Positions 27,145 to 38,070 of a DNA stretch of 64,000 nt are shown here, piece after piece. The DNA lies in NCBI GenBank assembly GCA_016208305.1, contig JACQYI010000006.1:310001-374000 (forward strand), in the 5' to 3' direction. The stretch comes from Oscillatoriophycideae cyanobacterium NC_groundwater_1537_Pr4_S-0.65um_50_18 (GTDB lineage: Bacteria; Cyanobacteriota; Cyanobacteriia; Elainellales; Elainellaceae). The stretch's first letter is position 1. Each line of letters starts with the position of its first letter. The notes beneath the pieces are model-generated. The model made no database searches and was not told the origin of the DNA. It saw nothing but the letters and a program-made list of their open reading frames with translations. The position numbers and the translations under genes are program-made.

Positions 27145-27453
27145 GTGATTGTCACCTTCTTTATCCTGATCTTGGGTCTTACGCCTTCACTGCTTTCGCT
27201 GTGGTTTGCGCGAGAGGCTAGCGCCCAAGCCGAGGCTCGGCTACAAATCGCGATCGAGTCTTTGGCGAACCGAGGTCTACCCTTTTATCCTTCGTCCGAT
27301 CATCACTATGTGGAAGGCATTGGCTACATCATCGGCGACTTGACCTGCGAGTTCAACGCGCGATCGAGCTATATCCGTTGTGCAGTCAATCCCAGCGGCT
27401 CTTGCCAAGAGTGCAGCCACTATCGTCAGAGTGAACAGATTTTGCACAAGTGA
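27145..27453 (+). CDS. DUF6464 family membrane protein
   Basis: 102 residues, GTG start. One N-terminal membrane segment (MIVTFFILILGLTPSLLSLWF), then the conserved cyanobacterial block AREASAQAEARLQ, YVEGIGYIIGDLTCEFNARS and CAVNPSGSCQECSHY. The four Cys residues in that last part (Cys348-type numbering not attempted) could bind a metal or form disulfides. Function unknown. Probably co-transcribed with miaB. Confidence 0.8.
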   Translation: MIVTFFILILGLTPSLLSLWFAREASAQAEARLQIAIESLANRGLPFYPSSDHHYVEGIGYIIGDLTCEFNARSSYIRCAVNPSGSCQECSHYRQSEQILHK

Positions 27454-27592
27454 CATCCGGCATCCTCAAGGGGGTAGTGCGCGTCAGTGGTTTTTTGAGG
27501 CAGGATGTTAGTACGCCGATCGCATTTGCTCGGCTCATGTCTTTCAAGGCAGATCCTTTCTTAAAATTTCACCCTTCACATCCTCAAGCTGC

Positions 27593-28984
27593 ATGACGAC
27601 TCGCCGCATTTTAGACTTGCTCAGAACTGGACAACCTGATGAAACTGTCACCATTCAAGGATGGGTGCGTACTAAGCGTGAACTCAAAGAATTCTCCTTT
27701 GTGGAAATGAACGATGGATCTTCCATGTCGGGGCTTCAAGTCGTGGTTAATCAGACGCTACCCGGCTATGCCGATCTGGTCAAAAAGCTAAACACGGGAG
27801 CCTCTGCCGAGATGTCAGGCGTGCTGGTAGCTTCCCAAGGCAAAGGACAGCGAATTGAGCTGCAAGCCGCCGCTGTTACCGTCTATGGCGAAGCTAATGC
27901 TGAAACCTATCCCTTGCAAAAAAAGCGGCACTCGTTTGAATTTCTCCGATCGATCGCCCATCTGCGTGCCCGCACCAATACAATGGGAGCCGTTTTTCGG
28001 GTGCGAAATGCCTGTGCAACTGCCGTCCATAGCTTTTTTCAAGAACGAGGCTTTTTGTGGATGCATACGCCGCTGATTACGGCCAGCGATGCTGAGGGCG
28101 CGGGTGAACTGTTCACCGTGACGACGCTTGATCTAAAAAAGCCACCCCTGACAGAGGCCAAAGAAATTGACTTTAGCCAAGACTTTTTTGGCAAGCGGGC
28201 TTACCTCACCGTGAGCGGTCAGCTAGAAGCAGAAATTATGGCGATGGCGTTTACCAACGTCTACACCTTTGGCCCCACCTTCCGCGCTGAAAATTCTAAT
28301 ACCTCGCGCCATCTGGCGGAGTTTTGGATGATTGAGCCAGAGATGGCTTTCTGCGATTTGATCGGCAACATGGAGATTGCTGAGGCATTGCTAAAGCATA
28401 TTTTTCGGTATGTGCTGGAAACCTGTCCTGAGGATATGGAGTTCTTTAACCAGCGCATTGACGACTCGGTGCTGGCAACGGCGAATAACATTATCGATAG
28501 CGAGTTCGCCCGCATTACCTATACTGAGGCGATCGCCCTCCTGGAAAAAGCTGACAAGAAATTTGAGTATCCGGTTTCTTGGGGGCTAGATCTTCAGTCA
28601 GAACATGAGCGCTATCTGGCAGAGGATTACTTTAAAAAGCCGACGATCGTGACAGATTATCCAGCACAGATCAAGGCTTTTTACATGCGGATGAATGAAG
28701 ATGGCAAAACGGTGAGAGCCATGGACATCCTTGCGCCTAAGATTGGTGAAATTGTCGGCGGCTCTCAGCGGGAAGAGCGGCTAGACTTCTTGCAGCGCCG
28801 CATTCAAAGTATGGGTATTCCTGAAGAGGAGCTATGGTGGTATCTAGATTTGCGGCGGTTTGGCACGGTGCCTCATGCGGGATTTGGCTTGGGCTTCGAG
28901 CGGCTGGTGCAGTTTATGACGGGTATGGGCAATGTCCGAGACGTCATTCCCTTCCCTCGTACACCCCTTAGCGCCGATTTCTAA
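27593..28984 (+). CDS. asnS: Asparaginyl-tRNA synthetase
   Basis: 463 residues, class IIb synthetase. OB-fold anticodon domain at 1-115 ([21 protein letters not shown]), catalytic domain with [25 protein letters not shown] (motif 2 region, in part) and motif 3 [15 protein letters not shown] near the end. Charges tRNA-Asn directly. Ends with a very strong terminator. Confidence 0.95.
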   Translation: MTTRRILDLLRTGQPDETVTIQGWVRTKRELKEFSFVEMNDGSSMSGLQVVVNQTLPGYADLVKKLNTGASAEMSGVLVASQGKGQRIELQAAAVTVYGEANAETYPLQKKRHSFEFLRSIAHLRARTNTMGAVFRVRNACATAVHSFFQERGFLWMHTPLITASDAEGAGELFTVTTLDLKKPPLTEAKEIDFSQDFFGKRAYLTVSGQLEAEIMAMAFTNVYTFGPTFRAENSNTSRHLAEFWMIEPEMAFCDLIGNMEIAEALLKHIFRYVLETCPEDMEFFNQRIDDSVLATANNIIDSEFARITYTEAIALLEKADKKFEYPVSWGLDLQSEHERYLAEDYFKKPTIVTDYPAQIKAFYMRMNEDGKTVRAMDILAPKIGEIVGGSQREERLDFLQRRIQSMGIPEEELWWYLDLRRFGTVPHAGFGLGFERLVQFMTGMGNVRDVIPFPRTPLSADF

Positions 28985-28999
28985 GGTTTGCCGCCTTTT

Positions 29000-29040
29000 G
29001 AAACGATGAGAGCCGCGCTAAGCGCGGCTCTCATCGTTTC
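29000..29040. terminator. Perfect 20-bp palindromic terminator
   Basis: Arms of 20 bp (GAAACGATGAGAGCCGCGCT and its complement) with a single central base, between convergent asnS and a PEP-CTERM gene. It should terminate from both sides. Confidence 0.85.
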
Positions 29041-29055
29041 TATTAAGCTTGATAA

Positions 29056-29958
29056 TCAAGCTTGGCTTGGGGCGGTTTGTTGACGCTTTAGCAGCTTAAA
29101 GGCTACCCCTGCCCCGATCGCCAAGGCCGCTGCTGCTCCAGGTTCAGGAACTTCTCTTGGTTCTTGAGGGGATTCAGGAACGGTCGGCACCACTACAACA
29201 GGGGGCAGAGTGATGACGGGAGGGGTAACAGGAGGGGGAGTGACAGGAGGGGGAGTGACAGGAGGAGGGGTAACGGGAGTTGAGCTAATGGGAGGTAATG
29301 TAGGAGAAGTACCTGCCAGTTTGCTGCTGCCTTCGCGATCGGCTCCCACGCTCATCAAACGCACGCCAAAGTCCTGATTTGAGAAATAGCTCAAATCCAG
29401 ACCTTTTTGAAACTTAGCGCCTGCGCTAGAGGCCAGGAAGGAGTCTGATAGAGAAAGGGTGAACCAAGCTGAACGGAAGTCATCTCCTTTGCCAATGCCC
29501 TCTTTGCCAATTTCTACGCCAGCATCAAAGACATGGGAACCTCCACCTCCTTGCATGGTGTTGCTGTTGCCGCCAACGCTGACCACACTACCTGCTCCAA
29601 AGGAATAGCTGATTTTTTGGTCGGCAACGCTGATCGTCTTGCCAGCTGCGTCAAGATATTGCAGCCCGCTAATCTGTAATCCTGCTAGAAGGGAATCATC
29701 GCTGACGTTAAAGAACAGACCCCGCAGGTCAGCAATACCAGCAACATCAGCTTTAAAGAGGACTTTGCCTGAACCACCCTGATCGTCCAGCGTGATTTTG
29801 GTGCTGGCAGGGCTGCCTGTAAAAGGCTGTGTATCTATCGTCAGGGAAGCCGCTTGAGCGGGTGCTAATATGGCTGAGTAGGCAGTGAATCCTGCGATCG
29901 CCAAAGTAGCAGATAGAACCTGAGCAGATAAGATGTATCTGCGGAGCGCATTTCTCAT
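29056..29958 (-). CDS. Exported PEP-CTERM protein with Pro-rich linker
   Basis: 300 residues. Signal peptide at 1-37 (cut near AQAAS). The globular part (about 38-220) is a Gly/Ser-rich beta domain resembling other secreted cyanobacterial proteins, no known activity. A proline linker of TPPPV units at about 228-262 precedes the sorting tag: VPEPG, a hydrophobic helix and KLLKRQQ. PEP-CTERM tags are cut by exosortase, and cyanoexosortase A is encoded about 2.7 kb away. Probably ends up at the cell surface or in matrix. Confidence 0.85.
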   Translation of the reverse strand: MRNALRRYILSAQVLSATLAIAGFTAYSAILAPAQAASLTIDTQPFTGSPASTKITLDDQGGSGKVLFKADVAGIADLRGLFFNVSDDSLLAGLQISGLQYLDAAGKTISVADQKISYSFGAGSVVSVGGNSNTMQGGGGSHVFDAGVEIGKEGIGKGDDFRSAWFTLSLSDSFLASSAGAKFQKGLDLSYFSNQDFGVRLMSVGADREGSSKLAGTSPTLPPISSTPVTPPPVTPPPVTPPPVTPPVITLPPVVVVPTVPESPQEPREVPEPGAAAALAIGAGVAFKLLKRQQTAPSQA

Positions 29959-30291
29959 AGCTCGCTAAATAGTGTCCTGAATTTATATTGTCATGTATTA
30001 GAACATACACAGATTCAGAAGTTATCTCATCAGTAGTTAAACGGTTTTCATTCGGCTGAAATTCAGCATCATTAATGTAAATCGCTAAACGCAAAGCGTA
30101 AGCTGCTTTGGGAAATCCACCTTTATCATCTTTTTTTATACTTGAAGTTTTGGTGTACTTAAAATTACTGCACTTACGAGGATGATCTTCCTTAAACCAG
30201 AGGCTGCCGACTTGAAAAACCGTGGTACTTGAGGAACTGTAGTACTTGAGGAACTGTAGTACTTGAGGAACCGTGATTAATAGCTCCGACG
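29959..30291. other. Intergenic region with short tandem repeat
   Basis: 333 bases between two minus-strand genes. AT-rich near 29990-30170, with the 17-bp tandem repeat at 30211-30275. Long open frames on the minus strand here run through the repeat and overlap both neighbours, so I do not accept them. Confidence 0.5.
30211..30275. repeat. 17-bp tandem repeat after RluA-type gene
   Basis: Three copies of GTACTTGAGGAACTGTA (last one slightly changed), preceded by a partial copy CTTGAAAAACCGTG. The array lies 16 bases beyond the stop of the pseudouridine synthase gene. Confidence 0.85.
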
Positions 30292-31224
30292 CTAGATACT
30301 TTGCAATTCTGCGGGTGCAGGACAGACGATACACATAGGCTGCCCTGTGCGGGGATGAGCAAAGGAGAGTTGGTATGCATGCAGGCAGTAACCGCAATCT
30401 CCAGGAACCGCAGTTTTTCTGGCTTCTGGTTGGTATATTGGTATGCCACCTACCCCATATAGCGGATCGCCCAGCAGCGGATACCCTGCCGCTGCCAAAT
30501 GAATCCGAATCTGGTGAGGTCGCCCTGTGAGAATAGTGACTTCCAATAAGGTGCTGCTGCTATTGCGCTTTAGCACTCGACATTCGCTGTGGGCAAATCG
30601 CCCGTCAGGGGTTGCGCCGTAAATGTAACCCAGAATCGGATGAGGAATCTTGCCGATCGCATAGGTTAGCGTTAGCCGATCAGGAATGGAGGTGCCGCTC
30701 ACCAGCGCCCGGTAGGTTTTCTGGATTTGGCGATCGCGCATTTGCTGGCTCAGATGAGATTTGGCAAGGGGCGATCGAGCCATGAGCATTAGCCCTGAAG
30801 TGCCGCGCCCAAGCCGATGAATGGGTACCGGAAAATTCTGAGAATCTAGAGACTCCTCTTGGGGATACTGCCGCTGCAACTGCCGCAGCAGCGTATGTTC
30901 TAGAAAACCGCCCCCTGGTAGCACAGGTAAACCAGAGGGCTTTGCCACAATCAACAGGTCAAGGTCTTGGTAAAGGACATCAAAGGAGAGCGGGACGGCT
31001 GGCTCTTGCCAGGGCAAACGGTGATAGGTGAGCCGCTGACCCAAATGCAAAAGCGTATCCGCTGTAGTCGGGTGATTATCCAGTAAAACTTGTCCCGCCG
31101 CAATCCGACTCTGCCACTCTTCGGGGCTAGAGTGGGAATAACGCTGACTGTAATACGCCAAAACGGTCAACCCTGCGCTAGCGCGATCGACCTGCTCTTG
31201 ATAAGTCCAGCCCCGATTGAGCAA
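30292..31224 (-). CDS. RluA-family pseudouridine synthase
   Basis: About 310 residues from the TTG at 31224, chosen because the frame upstream overlaps the previous gene by 50 bases and because AAAGGAG lies just before this TTG. The catalytic Asp motif is seen as HRLGRGTSGLML (RluA-type HRLD with Gly in place of Asp at that position), followed by KTYRALVSG and the C-terminal RPHQIRIHLAAAGYPLLGDPLYG. The usual HRLDR.TSG motif reads HRLGRGTSG here, so the catalytic Asp is missing at the expected place. This may be a catalytically altered member. It lies between two PEP-CTERM genes. Confidence 0.85.
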   Translation of the reverse strand: MLNRGWTYQEQVDRASAGLTVLAYYSQRYSHSSPEEWQSRIAAGQVLLDNHPTTADTLLHLGQRLTYHRLPWQEPAVPLSFDVLYQDLDLLIVAKPSGLPVLPGGGFLEHTLLRQLQRQYPQEESLDSQNFPVPIHRLGRGTSGLMLMARSPLAKSHLSQQMRDRQIQKTYRALVSGTSIPDRLTLTYAIGKIPHPILGYIYGATPDGRFAHSECRVLKRNSSSTLLEVTILTGRPHQIRIHLAAAGYPLLGDPLYGVGGIPIYQPEARKTAVPGDCGYCLHAYQLSFAHPRTGQPMCIVCPAPAELQSI

Positions 31225-31285
31225 TCCCTCTCCTTTAACGGCTGAGCCATTGCAAATGAACTGCAAATAGCTATAAATTAACAGG

Positions 31286-32449
31286 CTACTTAGTCGATGC
31301 CTTACGTCTGCGTCTAGCAACCATGCCAAGTCCGCCAAGCACTACTAGCGTACTGTAAATTGTGGCAGGCTCAGGGACAGGTTCTACAGAGCGACGAACG
31401 GCTGTCACACCAATGGGGCGCTTCAAGCTGCTGTCTGTAGTCGCAATTCCGGTGAATTTTGTGGCACTGCCTTTGGCATCTTTGTAGGCGAGGACAGAAC
31501 CAATATTGTCTTGACCTGCGGCATTGTTAAACCCGATCGCGTAGAGGTTGTTGCTATTTTCCCCAGAGCCGAACGTTAGGCTACCGATAAAATTGCTGCT
31601 GGGAGCAGTGCCTGTGTAGTTTGTAGAGAGCGTGCTGACTAATTGACCCGCAAAATCATACTGACGGATGCCGCCTGCGAAATCGCTGACAAACAGGCTC
31701 TGTTCATCTGGGGCGATCGCCAACCCCAACAAGCTGACGAAACCAAAGCTTTCCTTCAGAGGGGTGGGTTGAGCCACAAATACGCTGGGTGCAGTGGTCG
31801 GTGCCAGCCCCGCAACTTGTTCAGGGCTATAGCGAACCACCTGACTTTCAAACGCAAAGGCCAGATCTCCCTTGGCGTCATTCGCTGTCCCTTCTGTGGT
31901 GACGTAGAGGCTGCCGTCTGGGGCAAACAGCAAGCCGTTAGGGCCATTCAAGCCGTTTTTGGTGCCAAAGCCACCATTGTTGTCCGAGGCAAAAACGCCT
32001 AAAAACGAGCCGTTGGTGTCGTAGCGCAAGATTTGATTGGTACGGAAGCTGCTGACATAGAGGCTGCCATCTGGGCCAAAAGCATTGCCGTAGGGTCGAG
32101 TCAGCCCTGCTCCAGAAGCTGCAACCCCCAGAAAATCTCCCGTAGGACTGTACTTCAACACGGCTGAGTTTTTAGGATAAAGAGGATCAAATAAATTGAG
32201 GCTGCTATTTCCACCGCTGCTGACGTAAAGATTGCCATCTGGGCCAAAGGTGAGCGCATCGGGTGCGCTCAGCCCACCGCTGCCTGGAGCCGTGAAATTA
32301 CCGATCGCGCTTGCCGTTCCTTCATCAAATTTGATAATACTGTCGTTTTCGCTGTTACCGATCAGCAAAATAGCATTAGCAGGAATAGCGCCAAAACTCA
32401 CCAATGCCAAAGAACTCAGAATGACGGAAGCCTGGAGACGCAGTTTCAT
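31286..32449 (-). CDS. Exported NHL/SMP-30-like beta-propeller PEP-CTERM protein
   Basis: 387 residues. Signal peptide 1-26 (cut after ANA). At least four propeller blades with the repeat FGPDG.LYVSS or similar (LTFGPDGNLYVSS, NAFGPDGSLYVSS, LLFAPDGSLYVTT, IAPDEQSLFVSD). The C-terminus is a textbook PEP-CTERM tag: VPEPAT, a hydrophobic stretch and RRRRK. Substrate of the cyanoexosortase whose gene is divergent to it, 168 bases away. Function of the propeller unknown. Confidence 0.88.
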   Translation of the reverse strand: MKLRLQASVILSSLALVSFGAIPANAILLIGNSENDSIIKFDEGTASAIGNFTAPGSGGLSAPDALTFGPDGNLYVSSGGNSSLNLFDPLYPKNSAVLKYSPTGDFLGVAASGAGLTRPYGNAFGPDGSLYVSSFRTNQILRYDTNGSFLGVFASDNNGGFGTKNGLNGPNGLLFAPDGSLYVTTEGTANDAKGDLAFAFESQVVRYSPEQVAGLAPTTAPSVFVAQPTPLKESFGFVSLLGLAIAPDEQSLFVSDFAGGIRQYDFAGQLVSTLSTNYTGTAPSSNFIGSLTFGSGENSNNLYAIGFNNAAGQDNIGSVLAYKDAKGSATKFTGIATTDSSLKRPIGVTAVRRSVEPVPEPATIYSTLVVLGGLGMVARRRRKASTK

Positions 32450-32617
32450 GAAGCTTTAATGCCAGAGGAATGAACATTCCATTCTTGAGAACCCTATCCT
32501 AGGCCAGCAGTGCGTTTGGCTACAGATCACCGTTTCTTTACGGATATTCTGTAAAGATGTGAAGGCTGAATGAAGCTATCGGCAATTTTAGCTGTGCTGG
32601 GTTAAGAAACGGTAAGT

Positions 32618-33502
32618 TTGCCTCAAGATATTCCGCAATTTGCTGCGTATAGAGCAGTTCTCAGTATGGTTTCGATCGAATCTCTGAAAAGCCCCCGATT
32701 CTTGTTATTTGGCTTAGGGGGAGCGATCGCTGCTATCCACCTAACCCTAACGGCAACCGTCGATCATTTCCCTCTATTTAGCAACGGTCTGCTGCTGTGG
32801 ACAGGAGTTGGGATTTTGCTCTGGTCACGCCGCTACGACCTGCCGTTGGGCGGCAGCTTAGGCGGCAGATGGGGCAGCAAGCTATGCGGAATTTTATTGC
32901 TGGGTTGGGGTTTGCTCAACAGTGTTGTTGTTAAACCTAGCGATCTGTTTTTGCATCTCTTCCCGGTGACTGCGGCTCTGGGCGTTGTCCTCATTGCCTC
33001 CGGATTCTCAGGCTTAAAGCATTACCGAGGCGAGCTGTTGGTGCTGGCTTTCCTGGCTTTAGTCCCTGAAGCTGTGGCTAAGGTGGTTGACATCTCGATT
33101 CTGACGGCCCAATATGCAACACATCTCTTGCAATGGACAGGATTTGAAGCGATACGCCAAGGGGTGATAATTCTGCTGCCTGCGGGCGGTATTGAGGTAG
33201 CAGATACCTGCTCAGGCATGTCTGTGATCTTGCATCTCTTGGGAATTGCCGTTCTGGTGGTTCAGCTGTTTCCTACAGGATGGCGCTTGCGAGCTGCTAT
33301 ATTGGCGGCAGCGATCGCCCTTGGGTTTGCCATCAATGGGGTTCGGGTTGCGGTGCTGGCGGCTTTATCGGGTGCAGAAGATCCTCAAGCTTTTAAGTAC
33401 TGGCATATTGGGGACGGCTCACACTTTTTCTCGGTTGCGGCGCTGCTGGCTTTCGGGCTGATCTGCTATGGGTTAATGGGTCGGCAAAAGATTTTAGACT
33501 GA
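32618..33502 (+). CDS. Cyanoexosortase A
   Basis: 294 residues from the TTG at 32618; an ATG at 32666 is an alternative start, neither with a strong ribosome binding site. About eight membrane helices. The exosortase triad is visible: Cys198 in VADTCSGM, Arg243 in NGVRVAVLA and His269 in GDGSHFF. Exosortases cut PEP-CTERM tags in the membrane and attach or release the protein. Two PEP-CTERM substrates lie just upstream. The small companion gene that often follows cyanoexosortase A is not seen; a methyltransferase gene follows instead. Confidence 0.9.
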   Translation: MPQDIPQFAAYRAVLSMVSIESLKSPRFLLFGLGGAIAAIHLTLTATVDHFPLFSNGLLLWTGVGILLWSRRYDLPLGGSLGGRWGSKLCGILLLGWGLLNSVVVKPSDLFLHLFPVTAALGVVLIASGFSGLKHYRGELLVLAFLALVPEAVAKVVDISILTAQYATHLLQWTGFEAIRQGVIILLPAGGIEVADTCSGMSVILHLLGIAVLVVQLFPTGWRLRAAILAAAIALGFAINGVRVAVLAALSGAEDPQAFKYWHIGDGSHFFSVAALLAFGLICYGLMGRQKILD

Positions 33503-33602
33503 CTTGGCGATACCGCTAGAGTATCAATCCGCAGACCATTAGATATTGGACAATTCCGATCGCTTTCCTTACTGTGGTACTCATTCATTCTTGTAAAACA
33601 GT

Positions 33603-34382
33603 ATGGCGATCGCCTCTAATATTCGATGGGATACTGCCCGATATGAGAATCAACATGCATTCGTCTGGGAATATGGCGAATCGCTCCTTGATCTACTCTC
33701 GCCACAATGGGGCGAACGGATTTTAGACCTAGGATGCGGCACCGGGCAGCTAACTGAAAAGATTGCGGCAAGCGGGGCAGAGGCGATCGGCATGGATGCC
33801 GATACTGCCATGATTGAGAAAGCCCAGCAAAATTATCCGCATCTGTCTTTTGCCGTTGCCGATGCGAGAACCTTTCAGGTGGCTCAGCCCGTAGATGCTG
33901 TCTTCTCTAATGCCGTTCTGCATTGGATTCATCAGCCCGACAGCGTGATTGAGCAAGTTGGGCAAGCGCTCAAGTCTGGCGGGCGCTTTGTGGCAGAATT
34001 TGGCGGTCAGGGCAATGTTGCTGGAATTCTGCGATCGCTCCAGCAGGCACTCCAGCCCTACCGTTCTTCTCCGCTCAATCCCTGGTATTTTCCTAGCCTG
34101 AGCGAGTATACGACTCGTCTAGAGCGACAGGGATTTGAGGTGATCTATGCGGCATTGTTCGATCGCCCAACTCCGCTGCAAGGGGGTGAGGCTGGCATGG
34201 CCAATTGGCTGAAAATGTTTGCTCATGGCTTGCTGGCTGAATTACCCGACCCCGTACAAGCCCAAGTCATTCAGGCTGTTGAGTCAGACCTGCAATCGAC
34301 GCATTATGCCGCCGGTGAAACGGGCGGCCAGTGGACAGCCGATTATCGTCGGCTTCGAGTCTTGGCGATCAAAAGCGAATAG
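33603..34382 (+). CDS. SAM-dependent methyltransferase
   Basis: 259 residues, class I methyltransferase. Motif I ILDLGCGTGQLTEKI (about 40-54), acidic Asp in GMDAD, motif IV NAVLHWI. Similar to trans-aconitate methyltransferase and other Methyltransf_11/25 proteins; substrate unknown. It may be co-transcribed with cyanoexosortase (100-base gap) but a functional link is not shown. Confidence 0.85.
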   Translation: MAIASNIRWDTARYENQHAFVWEYGESLLDLLSPQWGERILDLGCGTGQLTEKIAASGAEAIGMDADTAMIEKAQQNYPHLSFAVADARTFQVAQPVDAVFSNAVLHWIHQPDSVIEQVGQALKSGGRFVAEFGGQGNVAGILRSLQQALQPYRSSPLNPWYFPSLSEYTTRLERQGFEVIYAALFDRPTPLQGGEAGMANWLKMFAHGLLAELPDPVQAQVIQAVESDLQSTHYAAGETGGQWTADYRRLRVLAIKSE

Positions 34383-34464
34383 AAATGGAGCTGAGGTGGC
34401 CATTCATAGTTTTGGTGCGGGTTTTCACATTAAGGAAACAAGGGAAAGACCTGCGCTAGTGCGA

Positions 34465-36450
34465 TCAATTGCTCAGGCTTACTGCCCGATCGCCCATTGT
34501 TTGCTTCACCCGATCGGCAAGACGAATGGCAAGCGCCAAAATCGTTAGGGTAGGGTTGGCATAGCCGCCTGTGGGAAAAACGGCGCTGCTGGCAATGTAG
34601 AGGTTAGACACGCCATGAACCTTGCAGTTGCCATCCACCACACCCTGTTTAGGGTCGTCGCTCATGCGCGTTGTGCCCATATGGTGATGCGCAGTGCTGC
34701 TCATCAGAAAGGGCTTGCCGTTATCGCGATAGAGATTGAGCTTGCCCAAGCCCGATCGGTTGATATCCTCAGCCATAATGTCTTGCGATCGCGCAATTCG
34801 CTCCAGATCCGATTGACTGAGATGCCAGTGCAGCTTGGCCTTGCGACAGCCGAGGCGATCGACCTGGTCGCTAAGCGTAATCCGATTTTCGGGATCGGGC
34901 GACTGCTCAATTAAGCTCCAGACTTCGTAGTAGCCAAACTTGCGCTCTTTCTTCTTCCACTCTGACCAGCCACAACGACCCATATCTGCCGGGATATTGG
35001 GCTGCAAGGGGTCAATAATGGCAGCGCGATAGGTTGCCTTAAAGATATCTCCCAGCCCAGAACCGACCCCTGCCAAAAGCTGTCGAATTTCTTTGGGAGA
35101 CTTGCCGCCTTGGGTAAACGCCTTAAACAGCAGCCGCAGTGAGCGAACGCCTTCCGACTGAGAACTCTGCTTCAGATCCATGTACTGGCTCATGAATACT
35201 TTCTTCAGCGCTCGTGCGACTTTGTTTTTATAGACGGGGTAGCGGGGAAACAGCATGATACACATGCCGATGAGCTGCTCTACCCGCATGACTTCATCCG
35301 TGAGAGAAAGCTTGCCCATCACCTGCGTGCCGTTGACCGTGCGGCGATCGTAGAGCGAAGTTTGATTAAACAACTGACGATCGCTGGGGACAAACTCGCC
35401 TGTGCAGATAAAGGGATGATCCATAAAACATCTCCCCACCCAGTCATACTGGTTGCCCAACCCTTGTGGCTGAGCCTGGTTAGACAGCAGCAGCAGACGG
35501 GCGCTCTCTACGGCTCCTGAGCTAACAATCACCGTTCGGGCAGCAATCCAGAACTGGTTGCCTGAAAGGCAGGCCACACGAACCCGCTCTACGGTCTGCC
35601 CTGCTGCATCAGTTTCTAGCTCTACCGCCGTGCCGTGGGTGACTAGGGTGATATTCTCAGACTCGATGATTTGCTGGCGGTATTTTTGGGTGAACATGCT
35701 CTGGATGCCAAACTGGAACATGCTCGTCTGAACGCGATCGCCCGGAATGGGCAGGTGGGGAGCTGCTGCATCTTCCCAGTCCTCTACGGCATAGGTGTAA
35801 GGCCCTGCCCCACCGACCTGCTGCGCCCGCCGATAGTATGGCTCTAGCTCAGCCCGATCAAAACACCAGCCGCTGTAAGGCATCCAGTCGCGTTTTTCAA
35901 AGTCAATTTTCTCTAGCGTGGCATACCGCACGCCGCGATCGACCTCGTTCAGTTCGATCGTCCATTCATTAGACATGCCTGCCACCTGACGACGGCGATT
36001 CACCTCAAGTCCAGTGTAGGTCGCGCCCTGAGGGTTGGGGACGGTTTCACCGCTACTCAAAGACTGCACTTCGTCATCGGGCTGCAATCCCCCGGTTTCT
36101 AAGAGGCAAACCCGAAAGTGTTGTCCTAGCAATTCTTGAGCTAGCGCTAACCCGGCGGGGCCGCTGCCAATAATGCAGACATCTGTTTCTAGAATGTCTC
36201 CGCTGGGGACTGTTTGGGCATCTCTCAACATAAAACACGGCTCCGCTAGGCGACGATCGCAAACTGATTTGAACTGCGTCAGGCTTAAACTCGACCACGG
36301 CAGGTTGCAGCCTGACAAACGCGCTCTTACGACTCTAGCGCTGCCTAAACTCGAAAGCCGAAATTGAGTTCTATCTTTAGGTCTCGTTTGCAGTTTTTTA
36401 AAGATTTGATTGAGTTTGCCTTGATCTAATGGTGATAAATTAAGCGCCAT
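34465..36450 (-). CDS. GMC-family FAD oxidoreductase
   Basis: 661 residues. FAD-binding GSGPAG (95-100) in VCIIGSGPAGLALAQEL, and the C-terminal GMC block HHHMGTTRMSDDP followed by GVVDGNCKVHGVSNLYI and PTLTILALAIRLADRV. The first 85 residues are an extra N-terminal segment without known motif. GMC enzymes oxidise alcohols or sugars with FAD. Long 180-residue insertion (about 395-520). Substrate unknown. Confidence 0.88.
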   Translation of the reverse strand: MALNLSPLDQGKLNQIFKKLQTRPKDRTQFRLSSLGSARVVRARLSGCNLPWSSLSLTQFKSVCDRRLAEPCFMLRDAQTVPSGDILETDVCIIGSGPAGLALAQELLGQHFRVCLLETGGLQPDDEVQSLSSGETVPNPQGATYTGLEVNRRRQVAGMSNEWTIELNEVDRGVRYATLEKIDFEKRDWMPYSGWCFDRAELEPYYRRAQQVGGAGPYTYAVEDWEDAAAPHLPIPGDRVQTSMFQFGIQSMFTQKYRQQIIESENITLVTHGTAVELETDAAGQTVERVRVACLSGNQFWIAARTVIVSSGAVESARLLLLSNQAQPQGLGNQYDWVGRCFMDHPFICTGEFVPSDRQLFNQTSLYDRRTVNGTQVMGKLSLTDEVMRVEQLIGMCIMLFPRYPVYKNKVARALKKVFMSQYMDLKQSSQSEGVRSLRLLFKAFTQGGKSPKEIRQLLAGVGSGLGDIFKATYRAAIIDPLQPNIPADMGRCGWSEWKKKERKFGYYEVWSLIEQSPDPENRITLSDQVDRLGCRKAKLHWHLSQSDLERIARSQDIMAEDINRSGLGKLNLYRDNGKPFLMSSTAHHHMGTTRMSDDPKQGVVDGNCKVHGVSNLYIASSAVFPTGGYANPTLTILALAIRLADRVKQTMGDRAVSLSN

Positions 36451-36530
36451 AGATTAAAAGAGTCCGAAACGATCGGAAACCGCCGGATTCTTCTGGTTCA
36501 ATCTACTAGTGGCTAAGTACCCTAATTTAA

Positions 36531-37823
<1,293 letters not shown>

Positions 37824-37920
37824 CATTTGTGGGCATACAAAGCGCACCTGCAAGTCTCATGAGGAGTGGCTTTAGCGTAGTGGCCATAGTGAACCAGCCA
37901 GCCTCATTTTGATTTGAAAC

Positions 37921-37963
37921 AAGCCCTGAAAAAGCTCGCTACAGGAGAACTTTTTCAGGGCTT
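37921..37963 (+). terminator. Terminator of eno
   Basis: AAGCCCTGAAAAAG and its exact complement CTTTTTCAGGGCTT form a 14-bp stem with a 15-base loop; TGCTTTG follows. About 100 bases after the stop. Confidence 0.75.
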
Positions 37964-38051
37964 TGCTTTGGAGTGTTCGCATGCTGCGGACGCAAACGCC
38001 TCAATTTGAAATCATCGCCTATCGCCAAGGTTAACTCAATGACCGTTTTCT

Positions 38052-38070
38052 CTTAACTGAGACTTTACCT
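38052..38070 (+). promoter_or_regulatory. Candidate Pho box upstream of pstC
   Basis: CTTAACTG and CTTTACCT are separated by 3 bases, matching the 8-bp repeat of cyanobacterial SphR boxes (PyTTAAPyPy with A/T) at 7 of 8 and 7 of 8 positions and with the expected 11-bp period. AGTTAACC-like sequence also lies at 38029-38036 on the other strand. Located about 240 bases upstream of pstC. Only a motif match. Confidence 0.35.

Noticed and set aside
29753-30397. Minus-strand open frame of 214 residues
   Set aside because: Overlaps the PEP-CTERM signal peptide, the tandem repeat and the RluA-type gene; shadow frame.
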